Origin: an uncultured Verrucomicrobiota bacterium
GTDB lineage: Bacteria > Verrucomicrobiota > Kiritimatiellia > CAIQIC01 > Lenti-01
DNA length: 40,010 nucleotides
NCBI GenBank assembly: GCA_938003985.1
Contig: CALKWZ010000035.1
Span: 1 to 40,010, forward strand
Direction: 5' to 3'
Shown here: in pieces, positions 23,301 through 35,856 of the stretch
Layout of the letters: each line of letters begins with the position of its first letter
How positions within the stretch are numbered: position 1 is the first letter of the stretch
Program-made: the position numbers and the translations under genes
The notes under the pieces: model-generated
Databases searched by the model: none
What the model saw: only the letters and a program-made list of their open reading frames with translations
What the model was told of the DNA's origin: nothing

Positions 23301-25413
23301 TGATGAGGCCCTCCGGGTCCAGCTGCCAGACGTAGGAGCGGCTGGCCTTGGTGCTGGCCGTGAAGCGGGCTTCGCTCTCGCGCAGCGCTTCCTCGGCCAG
23401 TTTCCGGTCGGTGACGTCGATTTCGATGCCGTCCCAGACGAGATGGCCGTTGGGCAGGCGGCGCGGGGCGGAGGTGAAGCGCCGCCAGCGGATTTCGCCG
23501 GACGGCAGGCGGACGCGGGCTTCCGCCCGCAGGGGCGTGAGCGTTTTCGCCGCCTGCGCTTCGCGCTCGGCGACGTCGCGGAGGTCTTCGGGCAGCAGCT
23601 GGCCATAGATGGCCATGGGATCCCGCAACGCGTCCTCCGCGGAGACGCCGTGCAGGCGTTCGACGCCTTGGCTGAGGAAAGTGAACCGGCGCTCTTGTCC
23701 GTCCGGGCCGGAATCGATCTGGTAGACGAGGCCGTCCGGCAAGTTGTCCTGCACCGCGCGGGTGCGGGCTTCGCTCTCGCGCAGCGCTTCCTCGGCCAGT
23801 TTCCGGTCGGTGACGTCGATTTCGATGCCGTCCCAGACGAGATGGCCGTTGGCCAGGCGGCGCGGAGCCGAGGTGAAGAGGCGCCAACGGAGGTCGCCCG
23901 AGGGCAGGCGGACGCGGACTTCCGCGCTGAACGGGACCATGGCGGCGATGGCCTGGGCTTCCTGTGCGGCCACGGCGGGAAGATCTTCCGCGAGGATCTG
24001 GCCGTAGATGCAGGCCGGATTCCGCAGCACTTCCTCCACCGAAACGCCGTGCAGTTTTTCCACGCCATGGCTGACGTAGACGTAGCGGCGGGATTGGCCG
24101 TCCACGCCGGTGTCGATTTGGTAGATGAAGCCGCCGGGGAGGTTGTCGTTGATCGCGCGCCGCTGCGCTTCGCTCTCGCGCAGGGCCTCTTCGGCCAGCT
24201 TGCGGGCGGTGACGTCGAAATCGACGCCGCGGTAGCCGAGCAGGGTGCCGTCCTGGGCCAGCAGGGGAATGGCGTTGGTGGACACCCAGATCGTGCGGCC
24301 GTCCTTGGCCACCATGGGATTCTCGTAGTCGCGGAATTTCTCGCGCCGATCCATGGCTTCGAAAACGGCGGCGCGGAATTCCGCGCGGCCGGCCGCGGGA
24401 TGCAGGTCGTAGAAGTGCCGGCGGCCGGCGATTTCGTCGGGCCGGTAGCCCAGCACGTCTTCCACGACGGGGGTGACGAACATGTAGCGTCCGTCCGCGT
24501 CGACTTCCCAGACGAAGGCGCGGCTTTGCCGGGTGGTTTCGGCGAAGCGCGCTTCGCTTTCCCGCAAGGCGCGTTCCATCCGCTTGCGTTCGGCGACGTT
24601 GCGCGTGACGCCGTGCGCTTCGAGCCGGCCGGTCTGCCGGTTGCGGACCAAGTGGGCCACGACCTCGGACGGGACCGCGGACCCGTCCTTGCGGGGCTGG
24701 AGCATTTCGTAGGTGATGAAGGTGTCCTCGCCGATCTTGCCGGCGAGGAAATCGGCGACGGCGCGGCGGGTGAATTCATCCAGTCGCTCGCGTTCCTCCG
24801 GAACCCAGGCGTCCTCGAGCGGCCGGGCGAGGATTTCCGCGGGCGCGTAGCCGCGCAGTTTTTCGACGGACGGGCTGACGTAGGTGAAGCGCCGGGCCTC
24901 GACGTCGAGGACCCAGACGACGTCTTGCATGCCTTCGGTCAGCAGGCGGTACTTCTCTTCGCTTTCGCGCAGGGCGTTTTCGGCCCGCTGGCGGTCGGTG
25001 ACGTCGCGCGCGATGGCGACGAGGCGGGCGTCGTCCGATTGCAGGTCGCCGTGGGCGGCGATGGACAATTCGAACCAGCGCTCGCCGCCGGGCATGGCCA
25101 GCGCGTAGATGCCGCCCTGGTGGTGGCCGGTGGCGAGCGCTTCGGCGATCGCCTGGCGCACAACGGTCGCCGCCGGTTCGGGCAGCACGTCGACGGCATT
25201 CAAGCCCAGGAACCGTTCGGGGGACAGGAACAGGCCGATGCGGTTCGGGGCGTGGAAATCCACGATGCGGCTGTTGCGGTCCATGACGAACAGCAAATCG
25301 GGCAAAGCCTCAAGGGTGGCCAGCAGACGCGTCTGCCATTCCGGCGACGTCGTGGCCAGCGGGGCGGAGGCCGGTTTTCCGTCACGTTGCCCGCCTGTTT
25401 TTTCCGCGTCCAT
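20395..25413 (-). CDS. Soluble histidine kinase with eleven tandem PAS domains
   Basis: A 1672-residue NarX/DegS-class sensor kinase with no transmembrane segment, so its signals should be cytoplasmic. I count eleven PAS or PAS-PAC units of about 120-135 residues from residue 25 to about 1450. Most end in DVTDRKLAEEALRESEARF or a close variant. The transmitter follows: HisKA_3 with ERQRIGRDLHDSLGQSL and phospho-acceptor His1476, then an HATPase with the N box EAATNAAKHG, DSGRGLP and GLGLDIMRYRAG. Units 4 and 5, units 6 and 7, and units 9 and 10 are close pairs, which points to recent duplications. No unit shows an obvious haem or flavin Cys motif, so ligands are unknown. A TTGACG-18-TAGAAT promoter lies just upstream. 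Confidence 0.92.
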   Translation of the reverse strand: MDAEKTGGQRDGKPASAPLATTSPEWQTRLLATLEALPDLLFVMDRNSRIVDFHAPNRIGLFLSPERFLGLNAVDVLPEPAATVVRQAIAEALATGHHQGGIYALAMPGGERWFELSIAAHGDLQSDDARLVAIARDVTDRQRAENALRESEEKYRLLTEGMQDVVWVLDVEARRFTYVSPSVEKLRGYAPAEILARPLEDAWVPEERERLDEFTRRAVADFLAGKIGEDTFITYEMLQPRKDGSAVPSEVVAHLVRNRQTGRLEAHGVTRNVAERKRMERALRESEARFAETTRQSRAFVWEVDADGRYMFVTPVVEDVLGYRPDEIAGRRHFYDLHPAAGRAEFRAAVFEAMDRREKFRDYENPMVAKDGRTIWVSTNAIPLLAQDGTLLGYRGVDFDVTARKLAEEALRESEAQRRAINDNLPGGFIYQIDTGVDGQSRRYVYVSHGVEKLHGVSVEEVLRNPACIYGQILAEDLPAVAAQEAQAIAAMVPFSAEVRVRLPSGDLRWRLFTSAPRRLANGHLVWDGIEIDVTDRKLAEEALRESEARTRAVQDNLPDGLVYQIDSGPDGQERRFTFLSQGVERLHGVSAEDALRDPMAIYGQLLPEDLRDVAEREAQAAKTLTPLRAEARVRLPSGEIRWRRFTSAPRRLPNGHLVWDGIEIDVTDRKLAEEALRESEARFTASTKASRSYVWQLDPEGLITYISPMVEEVLGRRPEEIVGRLHFFDLLPPEDREEIKQIGQALMARREAIRGFENRNVARDGRLVWLSSSASPLFAPDGAFRGYQGIDTDITARKQAEEALRESEARFTEATRASRSFVWEVDPAGLYVHVGDMVADVLGYRPEDLVGKMHFYDLLPPENREELKRACFDVMARRESPSGFENANVAKDGRLVWLSSSARPLFNPDGTFRGYQGIDTDVTERKQAEEALKTSENRYRGLIDFAVDGILLGAPDGVVTDANACMCALAGRTRRELIGKHITELFDPQTMAETPMRFDLVRKGKTVTRVRKLVRPDASEVFVEIHSKLMPDGTYQSIFHDITARRQADEALRLSEAKYRYLHEAMRDAFATADMRGRLQEFNPAFRKLTGYSAAELRKISYQRLTPRKWHAAEAKILRDQVLARGYSDVYEKEYRRKNGTVVPVELRTILIRDATGKATGMWATIRDITERKRAEDALRQSESKYRLLFENMGDSFAAMDLQGRLIDCNPSFEKLVGYSRKEVLRLHLADITPPEWMAVEKKAVAQMRRRGYSNRFEKEYVRKDGTRVPVELQGSLIRDAQGRPAGLWAIIRDVSERKRAEQALRKAHDELERRVRERTAELESSREALAQSEEQFRQMAESIQEVFWLLDVRTGQALYVSPAFEAIWGRPRETLHNGLTQWLATLHPDDRETVQRDFERGVRTGTFSPLEYRILWPDGTVRWIRDSAWGIRDARRRVVRVAGVFRDITEQRRLEAELLKTAEVERQRIGRDLHDSLGQSLTAIGYLNDAVREDLARAQRPEAADVRKLGRLIGQTAAQAHALARGLLLADVKRGGLAAALQELAFRTQELFGVVCRFSGPGSLPPLEAQTAGQLYRIAQEAATNAAKHGQAQRIEIRLAKERRGLLLAVRDSGRGLPARKKNAPGLGLDIMRYRAGLIGATLWIDSQPRRGTTVHCLLPRAAPARKKKR
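23365..23453. repeat. 89-nt exact direct repeat in the kinase gene, copy 1
   Basis: Identical over 89 nt to 23764-23852, an offset of 399 nt or 133 codons, which is one PAS unit. Encodes the junction DGIEIDVTDRKLAEEALRES at the end of PAS units 4 and 5. Third-position identity over the full length implies a recent duplication or gene conversion. Confidence 0.93.
23764..23852. repeat. 89-nt exact direct repeat in the kinase gene, copy 2
   Basis: Partner of the repeat at 23365-23453. Similarity continues with mismatches on both sides into the flanking PAS unit. Confidence 0.93.
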
Positions 25414-25444
25414 GATGCCGGGAGCGTCCGCCTTTCTGGCGCGG

Positions 25445-25474
25445 ATTCTACCGCGGCGCGGCCGGGCGCGTCAA
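25445..25474 (-). promoter_or_regulatory. Putative sigma-70 promoter of the kinase-regulator operon
   Basis: Minus strand: TTGACG (25474-25469), an 18-nt spacer and TAGAAT (25450-25445), five of six matches in each box, 31 nt before the start codon of the kinase. Confidence 0.65.
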
Positions 25475-25502
25475 TCGGCGCGACGGCGCTTTCGCGCGGG
25501 GG

Positions 25503-26573
25503 TCAGGGGCGGGCGCGTTCGAGGTCGACGTAGGCGAGGTGGTGGTCGGCGACGTGGCCGTTGACGCCGGGCGGGGTCAGGTTGTTGGCGGTATCGGTGC
25601 CCTTCTGGATGGCTTCCGGCCGGCCGACGCGCCACGGGGCGCCGCCGCCGAGGTTTTTCGAGGCGAAGATGCGGTCGAAGGCGGCGGGCGGAAAGACCAG
25701 CAGCGGATCGCCGGCGGGACCGGCCTGGCGGGTGGGGATGGTGGTGCGCTCCGCGATGGGCCGGCCGCGCCAGAGGTCGAGATAGCCGCCGGCGAGCGGA
25801 TCGAGGGAGGGATCGGCGGCGAACGCCTCGTTGTCGGGGTCGACGTTGGTGTCGCCGAGGACGAGGGTATAGGTGGCGTTGGTGCGGAGGGCGTTCTGGA
25901 AGGTTTCGGCGACGGCGTCGGCGGCGATCTGGTGCAGGGCGATGCCGCGCTGGGCCTGGTTGCGGGGGGCTTCGCCGTAGTTGGATTTGAGGTGGACGTT
26001 GTAGACGAGCAGCGCGGCGTCGCCGCCGAGGCGGAATTCGGCGGCGAGCGCGCCGCGGGCGGGGCGGGTCTTGCCGCCGAGGTTGTAGAACCCGAGCTGG
26101 CGGACGCGGCGCGGGGGCAGGCGCGAAAGCAGGGCGAGGTTGAGGCGTTCGGTTTCGCCGGAGGTCTGGCGCAGGCGGGAAATGTAGACGTAGTCGTAGG
26201 GGCGCTCGAACTGGGCGTTGAGATATTCGAGGGTCCGGCCGTTTTCGATTTCCTGCAGCACGAGGACGTCGGGATCGGCTTCGGCGATGATGGCCGCGGC
26301 GTCGCGGGCGTGGGTCATGAAGACCTCGGGCGTGCGGTCGGGACCGTCGCCGCGGCCGTCGGTGAAGTGTTCGAGGTTGTAGGTGGCGACGCGGATCCGG
26401 TCGGGGACGGCGGGGCGGGGGGCGTCGTCCGCGGGGGCGAGGACGGGGCGGAGGGCATCGACGCGCAGCCCGGGGCGCGGCTGGGCCAGCAGCCACAGGA
26501 GCCCGGCGACGGCGACGAGCAGCAGGGCGTAGAAGGGGCGGAGGGGGAAGGGAGCGGGCTTGGTTTTCTTCAT
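25503..26573 (-). CDS. Membrane-anchored endonuclease/exonuclease/phosphatase family protein
   Basis: A 356-residue protein with an uncleaved-looking N-terminal helix (about 13-32, YALLLVAVAGLLWLLAQ) that should anchor it outside the cytoplasm. The EEP fold follows: RVATYNLEHF (metal-site Asn), VLVLQEIEN (metal-site Glu), VYNVHLKSN (His-Lys), LGDTNVDP (Asp-x-Asn) and VADHHLAYVDL (the terminal Asp-His). Members hydrolyse phosphodiesters in nucleic acids, inositol phosphates or lipids. An exported form suggests DNA or phospholipid as substrate, which is inference. ATG 26573 is chosen over an upstream ATG because it starts MKKTKPAPF directly before the anchor. It sits 89 nt upstream of the kinase gene on the same strand, with a separate promoter between them. 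Confidence 0.88.
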   Translation of the reverse strand: MKKTKPAPFPLRPFYALLLVAVAGLLWLLAQPRPGLRVDALRPVLAPADDAPRPAVPDRIRVATYNLEHFTDGRGDGPDRTPEVFMTHARDAAAIIAEADPDVLVLQEIENGRTLEYLNAQFERPYDYVYISRLRQTSGETERLNLALLSRLPPRRVRQLGFYNLGGKTRPARGALAAEFRLGGDAALLVYNVHLKSNYGEAPRNQAQRGIALHQIAADAVAETFQNALRTNATYTLVLGDTNVDPDNEAFAADPSLDPLAGGYLDLWRGRPIAERTTIPTRQAGPAGDPLLVFPPAAFDRIFASKNLGGGAPWRVGRPEAIQKGTDTANNLTPPGVNGHVADHHLAYVDLERARP

Positions 26574-26636
26574 GGCGGAGTCTTTATGGCCCAAAGGCGG
26601 GCCGGGTGGCCAGCGGAAAACGCGGCCGAAGGGGGA

Positions 26637-26665
26637 TTGATCGCGCGCCGGCCGCATGGTAAGGT
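26637..26665 (+). promoter_or_regulatory. Putative promoter of the small secreted protein gene
   Basis: TTGATC (26637-26642), a 17-nt spacer and TAAGGT (26660-26665), 42 nt before the start codon. Confidence 0.45.
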
Positions 26666-26707
26666 GCCGCGAAAAACCGGGCCTTGGGGCCTTACGGGAG
26701 CGGAAAC

Positions 26708-27049
26708 ATGAAGAAATGGCTGGCGATGGCGGCGATGCTGGTGCTGGGGACGACGACGGTCCTGGCGGATTGGCACGTGGTGGCGGACGTCACGGCGACG
26801 GACAAGTCGGAAGCGCGGGAGATCGCGGTGAACCGCGCGATCCAGACCGTGCGCTTCGAGTGCAAATCGGGGTCGGTGATCGTGATGACGATGTGGGTGC
26901 GCGAAGGCGCGGCGAAAACCGAGTACCGCGTGGCGCGGCAACTGGCGCCGGGCGAGAAATACGACGTCGAGCTGGGCCAGACGCGCAACGCGACGGCGTT
27001 CCGGATCAGCGACAAGGGCCCCGGACGCTACAAGATCGGCGTGCGGTAG
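26708..27049 (+). CDS. Small secreted protein of unknown function
   Basis: A 113-residue protein with a clean signal peptide (MKKWLAMAAMLVLGTTTVLA, cut before DWHVV). The mature part of about 93 residues looks like a compact beta-rich domain: an alternating pattern in WHVVADVTATDKSEAREIAV, VRFECKSGSVIVMTMWVREG and KTEYRVARQLAPGEKYDVEL, ending GRYKIGVR. There is a single Cys in the mature region. I do not recognise the family. GGAG lies 8 nt before ATG 26708. It stands alone between the divergent EEP gene and the tuf operon promoter. Confidence 0.75.
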   Translation: MKKWLAMAAMLVLGTTTVLADWHVVADVTATDKSEAREIAVNRAIQTVRFECKSGSVIVMTMWVREGAAKTEYRVARQLAPGEKYDVELGQTRNATAFRISDKGPGRYKIGVR

Positions 27050-27100
27050 GGCGCAAAAACGGCCCCGGACGCGCAAAAAAAAGAAAAATTCCGAAAAACG

Positions 27101-27128
27101 TTGACAGGGGGCGGCGGGGGCGTATGAT
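27101..27128 (+). promoter_or_regulatory. Strong sigma-70 promoter of the tRNA-Thr-tuf-rpo block
   Basis: TTGACA (27101-27106, perfect), a 16-nt GC-rich spacer and TATGAT (27123-27128, five of six), preceded by an A-rich tract at 27076-27098 that may act as an UP element. This is the best promoter in the window. A leader of about 160 nt follows to the tRNA, with a CACAAGA/TCTTGTG pairing (27187-27193 with 27245-27251) and a GCCCG/CGGGC stem. I saw no boxA-like antitermination site. Confidence 0.8.
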
Positions 27129-27295
27129 GCGCCGCAACATTCGGGACTGCCGGTAAGCGGTTCCGGAAGTTGAACATAGCGTCAGACACAAGATTTAGCG
27201 CTTTCCGAGCCTCTCCGGGAAACCTAAGGAGCGGTTGCGTTTTGTCTTGTGCCCGTCTGTCTTTTGGGCGGCGGGCGTCTGGGAGCGCGGCGAGT

Positions 27296-27371
27296 GCCTG
27301 TGTAGCTCAGTTGGCAGAGCACGTCCTTGGTAAGGACGAGGTCAGCGGTTCAATCCCGCTCGCAGGCTCCA
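27296..27371 (+). tRNA. tRNA-Thr(GGU)
   Basis: 76 nt with encoded CCA. Acceptor GCCTGTG pairs with CGCAGGC (27361-27367, one G-U), discriminator T, CCA at 27369-27371. The anticodon stem CGTCC/GGACG encloses TTGGTAA with anticodon GGT at 27329-27331. The T-loop GTTCAATCC is present. A tRNA-Thr before tuf is the same order as thrT-tufB in E. coli. Confidence 0.97.
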
Positions 27372-27446
27372 GGTTCAAAATTTGTGGAAACGGACGGCGC
27401 CGGCGACGGTGCGGAAATTTAAAAAAGAAATACAGGAGACCCCTCC

Positions 27447-28655
<1,209 letters not shown>

Positions 28656-28726
28656 GGTTTCCGGGACGTCGCGGGGCGGTCGCGGCGACGCGCCGCCCCC
28701 CGGATCCCGAACCGGGAGTTTGAACC

Positions 28727-28879
28727 ATGCCCAGGGAAAGCATCACGCTGGCGTGCACGGAGTGCAAGCGGCGCAACTACGTGAACAGCCGGAACAAGAA
28801 GACCAAGACGGAACGCTTGGAACTGAAGAAGTATTGCCCGGCGGAGCGCAAGCACACGCTGCACCGCGAGGCGAAGTAG
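28727..28879 (+). CDS. rpmG: 50S ribosomal protein L33
   Basis: A 50-residue protein: MPRESITLACTECKRRNYVN, then SRNKKTKTERLELKKYCPAE, then RKHTLHREAK. This is a textbook L33, placed between tuf and tRNA-Trp-secE as in many bacteria. The zinc-type L33 has two CxxC pairs. Here the first (CTEC) is intact, but the second reads CPAE, so only three of four cysteines remain. The start follows GGGAG at a suitable distance. Confidence 0.95.
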   Translation: MPRESITLACTECKRRNYVNSRNKKTKTERLELKKYCPAERKHTLHREAK

Positions 28880-28917
28880 TCCGGAACCGGCGAACCGATC
28901 CGGCCCGGGCGGCCCAC

Positions 28918-28994
28918 AGGCCAGTAGCTCAATTTGGCAGAGCACCGGTCTCCAAAACCGGTTGTTGGGGGTTCAAGTCCCTCCTGGCCTGCCA
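28918..28994 (+). tRNA. tRNA-Trp(CCA)
   Basis: 77 nt with encoded CCA. Acceptor AGGCCAG pairs with CTGGCCT (28984-28990), discriminator G, CCA at 28992-28994. The anticodon stem CCGGT/ACCGG encloses CTCCAAA with anticodon CCA at 28952-28954. The T-loop GTTCAAGTC is present. tRNA-Trp directly before secE is a common arrangement. Confidence 0.97.
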
Positions 28995-29045
28995 ACTCCG
29001 CGAGGAGAGCGGCCCGGCCCGGCGGCGGACGGAAAGGCGAACGAG

Positions 29046-29246
29046 ATGAGCAAGATTGCAGAAAGCATCGGCGGAATCCGCGGATTCTTCGGCGAGGTGA
29101 GCGCCGAACTGAAGAAATGCGCCTGGCCGACCCGGCCGGAGCTGTTCGACTCCACCGTCGTGGTCATCCTGTCGGTGGCGCTGCTCGGCGGCTTCGTCGC
29201 GGTCTGCGATCTGGCGCTGCGCGAACTGATGCGGCTGGCGATCTAG
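29046..29246 (+). CDS. secE: Preprotein translocase subunit SecE
   Basis: A 66-residue single-span SecE, the essential clamp of the SecYEG channel. The amphipathic cytoplasmic helix carries the family signature FFGEVSAELKKCAWPTRPEL, followed by a single membrane helix (about 39-58, TVVVILSVALLGGFVAVCDLAL). ATG 29046 is selected because GGAAAGG lies upstream. The open frame further upstream passes through the tRNA. It is followed by nusG after 18 nt. Confidence 0.95.
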   Translation: MSKIAESIGGIRGFFGEVSAELKKCAWPTRPELFDSTVVVILSVALLGGFVAVCDLALRELMRLAI

Positions 29247-29264
29247 GGAGCGCGGACGCCGACT

Positions 29265-29816
29265 ATGGAAAAGAAATGGTACGTGTTGCACGCCCTCTCC
29301 GGCCAGGAGGGGAAAGCGCGGGAGAACCTGGTCAAGCGCATCCAGATCGAGGAGATGCAGGACTACGTCGGCGAGGTGCTGATCCCGACCGAAAAGGTCT
29401 CCGAAGTCAAGCAGGGCAAGCGGACGACGCAGACGCGGAAATTCTTCCCCGGCTACGTGCTGATCCAGATGGCGCTGTACGACGAGAACCGCCAGCTCAT
29501 GGAAAAGCCCTGGACGTTCATCCAGGCGACGCCGGGACTGATCGGGTTCATCGGCGGCGACCGGCCGGTGGCGCTGCGCCCCGACGAAGTGGCCCAGATT
29601 TTGCAGCAGATCGAGGAAAAGAAGGAACGCGTCAAGCCGAAGGTGGTCTTCGAACCGGGCGAATCGGTCAAGATCACGGACGGGCCGTTCCTCAGCTTCA
29701 CCGGTCTGGTGGAAGAAGTGGATCCCGAACGCGGGAAATTGAAGGTGTCGGTCTCGATCTTCGGACGGACGGCGCCGGTGGAATTGGAGTATTGGCAGGT
29801 GGAAAGGGGCGAATAG
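29265..29816 (+). CDS. nusG: Transcription termination/antitermination factor NusG
   Basis: A 183-residue NusG. The NGN domain (about 3-110) begins KKWYVLHALSGQEGKARENL and includes KFFPGYVLIQM, the region that binds the RNA polymerase clamp. The C-terminal KOW domain (about 130-180) has FEPGESVKITDGPFLSFTGL and SIFGRTAPVELEY, which in E. coli contacts Rho or S10. There is no insertion between domains. Start and length are typical, and the position between secE and rplK is near universal. Confidence 0.97.
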   Translation: MEKKWYVLHALSGQEGKARENLVKRIQIEEMQDYVGEVLIPTEKVSEVKQGKRTTQTRKFFPGYVLIQMALYDENRQLMEKPWTFIQATPGLIGFIGGDRPVALRPDEVAQILQQIEEKKERVKPKVVFEPGESVKITDGPFLSFTGLVEEVDPERGKLKVSVSIFGRTAPVELEYWQVERGE

Positions 29817-29831
29817 GCCCGCAGGTGTTTT

Positions 29832-30254
29832 ATGGCTAAGAAAATCACAGGCATCGTCAAATTGCAGATCCCCGCCGGGCAGGCGAATCCCGCCCCGCCG
29901 GTCGGACCCGCGCTGGGCCAGCAGGGCGTCAACATCATGGCGTTCTGCAAGGAATTCAACGCCGCGACCCAGAAGGAAGCCGGCATGGTCATCCCCGTGG
30001 TGATCACCGTCTACCAGGACAAGAGTTTCACGTTCATCACCAAGACGCCCCCGGCGGCGGCGCTCCTCAAGAAGGCCGCCGGCATCGCCAAGGGGTCCGG
30101 CGTGCCCAACCGCGACAAGGTCGGCAAGGTGACGAAGAAGCAGCTGGCGGAAATCGCCAAGCTCAAGATGAAGGATCTCAACGCGTTCGACGAGGACCAT
30201 GCGGTGCGCATGGTCGCCGGGACGGCGCGCAGCATGGGCATCGAAGTGGAGTAA
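29832..30254 (+). CDS. rplK: 50S ribosomal protein L11
   Basis: A 140-residue L11, part of the GTPase-associated centre. The N-terminal domain carries KLQIPAGQANPAPPVGPALG and GQQGVNIMAFCKEFNA. The C-terminal rRNA-binding domain has KAAGIAKGSGVPNRDKVGKV and ends in AVRMVAGTARSMGIEVE. AGGTG precedes the ATG. It lies 7 nt before rplA. Confidence 0.98.
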   Translation: MAKKITGIVKLQIPAGQANPAPPVGPALGQQGVNIMAFCKEFNAATQKEAGMVIPVVITVYQDKSFTFITKTPPAAALLKKAAGIAKGSGVPNRDKVGKVTKKQLAEIAKLKMKDLNAFDEDHAVRMVAGTARSMGIEVE

Positions 30255-30261
30255 GGCGACC

Positions 30262-30954
<693 letters not shown>

Positions 30955-30982
30955 GAACCCCCCTCAACCGGAAGACAAGACC

Positions 30983-31504
30983 ATGAGACCCGAAAAACAA
31001 GCGATTGCCAGGGAAATCCAGGAACAGCTCGGGAACGCGACCTTCGCGATCCTGACCGATTTCACCCGCATGGACACGACGAAGACGGCGGCGCTGCGGC
31101 GCAAGCTGCGCGAGACCGGCGCCCGGTTCCAGGTGGTGCCCAACCGCCTGTTCCGCGCCGTGGCGCAGGAAGCCGGCTACGCCGGGCTCGAAGGCGCCCT
31201 CAAGGGCCCGACGGCCCTCGTGTTCGGCGCGGGCGACGTGGCCGCCACGGCCAAGTCCCTGCGCGAGTTCATCAAGGCCAACGACAAGATCCCGGTGATC
31301 AAGGCGGGCCACTTGGACGGCGCGGTGCTGGGCGCGGCCGACGTCGAGGCCCTGGCCTCGCTGCCGCCGAAGAAGGTGCTGCAGGGCATCTTGGTCGGCA
31401 CGATCGCCGCCCCGATGTCGAATTTGGTTGGCGTGATGAGCCAAAAACTGGCGAGCCTGGTGTACGTGCTGAAGGCCGCCGCGGACAAAAAGAACGCCGC
31501 CTAG
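30983..31504 (+). CDS. rplJ: 50S ribosomal protein L10
   Basis: A 173-residue L10, the base of the L7/L12 stalk. The N-terminal rRNA-binding domain includes the pattern LRRKLRETGARFQVVPNRLF. The C-terminal helix (about 140-170) that binds L7/L12 dimers is present. The gap from rplA is only 28 nt, too short for the long L10-L12 autoregulatory leader seen upstream of rplJ in other bacteria. Confidence 0.97.
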   Translation: MRPEKQAIAREIQEQLGNATFAILTDFTRMDTTKTAALRRKLRETGARFQVVPNRLFRAVAQEAGYAGLEGALKGPTALVFGAGDVAATAKSLREFIKANDKIPVIKAGHLDGAVLGAADVEALASLPPKKVLQGILVGTIAAPMSNLVGVMSQKLASLVYVLKAAADKKNAA

Positions 31505-31561
31505 CACGGGGCGGACGCAAACGTCACGGATTTAAAAAACAAGGATCAGGAGATCAAACCC

Positions 31562-31960
31562 ATGAGCGATGAAGTGAAGTTGGAAGGCAAGATGGCGGAA
31601 TTCGTGGACTGGATCGAGACGATTTCGGTCTTGGAACTTTCGCAGTTGGTCAAGGCCCTGGAAGCCCGTTTGGGCGTGTCCGCCGCCGCCCCCGCGGCGG
31701 TCGCGGCCGCTCCGGCCGCCGGCGGCGCCGCCGCCGCGGCGGAAGAGAAGACGGAATTCACCGTCGAACTGACGGATGCCGGCGCCCAGAAGATCGGCGT
31801 CATCAAGGAAGTCCGCGCGATCACCGGCCTCGGGCTGAAGGAAGCCAAGGACCTGGTCGAAGGCGCGCCGAAGCCGGTCAAGGAAAACGTCGCCAAGGAC
31901 GAAGCCGAGAAGATCAAGAAGCAGCTCGAAGCGGCTGGCGCCAAAGTCACCATCAAGTAG
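31562..31960 (+). CDS. rplL: 50S ribosomal protein L7/L12
   Basis: A 132-residue stalk protein that recruits translation factors. An N-terminal dimerisation domain (about 10-45) is joined by an Ala/Gly-rich hinge (AAAPAAVAAAPAAGGAAAAA) to the C-terminal factor-binding domain (about 65-132, with KIGVIKEVRAITGLGLKEAK and VEGAPKPVKENVAKDEAEKI). GGAG lies upstream of the ATG. Length is near normal. Confidence 0.98.
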   Translation: MSDEVKLEGKMAEFVDWIETISVLELSQLVKALEARLGVSAAAPAAVAAAPAAGGAAAAAEEKTEFTVELTDAGAQKIGVIKEVRAITGLGLKEAKDLVEGAPKPVKENVAKDEAEKIKKQLEAAGAKVTIK

Positions 31961-31963
31961 TCG

Positions 31964-32034
31964 CACGACGTCGTGTGACGGCCGCCCCGGGGCGCGGAAA
32001 CGCGCGCCCGGGGTGCGCCCGTCTTTTGGTTTTC
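31964..32034 (+). terminator. Attenuator-like hairpins between rplL and rpoB
   Basis: Directly after rplL come a 12-nt perfect palindrome (CACGACGTCGTG, 31964-31975) and a strong GC stem (31985-31996 with 32001-32013) closed by a GAAA loop. About ten nt later a T-rich stretch, TCTTTTGGTTTT, follows. A partial terminator here lets ribosomal proteins be made in excess over RNA polymerase in E. coli, and the same role is likely. Confidence 0.65.
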
Positions 32035-32067
32035 GCGGTTTCCACCCTTCAACGATAGGTGACCCGG

Positions 32068-35814
<3,747 letters not shown>

Positions 35815-35856
35815 TCCGCGTCCGCCATGTTCATCGTTCACTAGAGGAGGCCCCCG

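Noticed and set aside
20440..25533. 1697-codon open frame antisense to the PAS kinase
   Set aside because: Composition (Gly, Ala, Val, Phe repeats of FAQRFLG type) mirrors the repeated PAS units on the other strand. There is no recognisable domain.
30955..30982. L10-binding autoregulatory leader before rplJ
   Set aside because: Only 28 nt separate rplA and rplJ, too short for the known leader structure.
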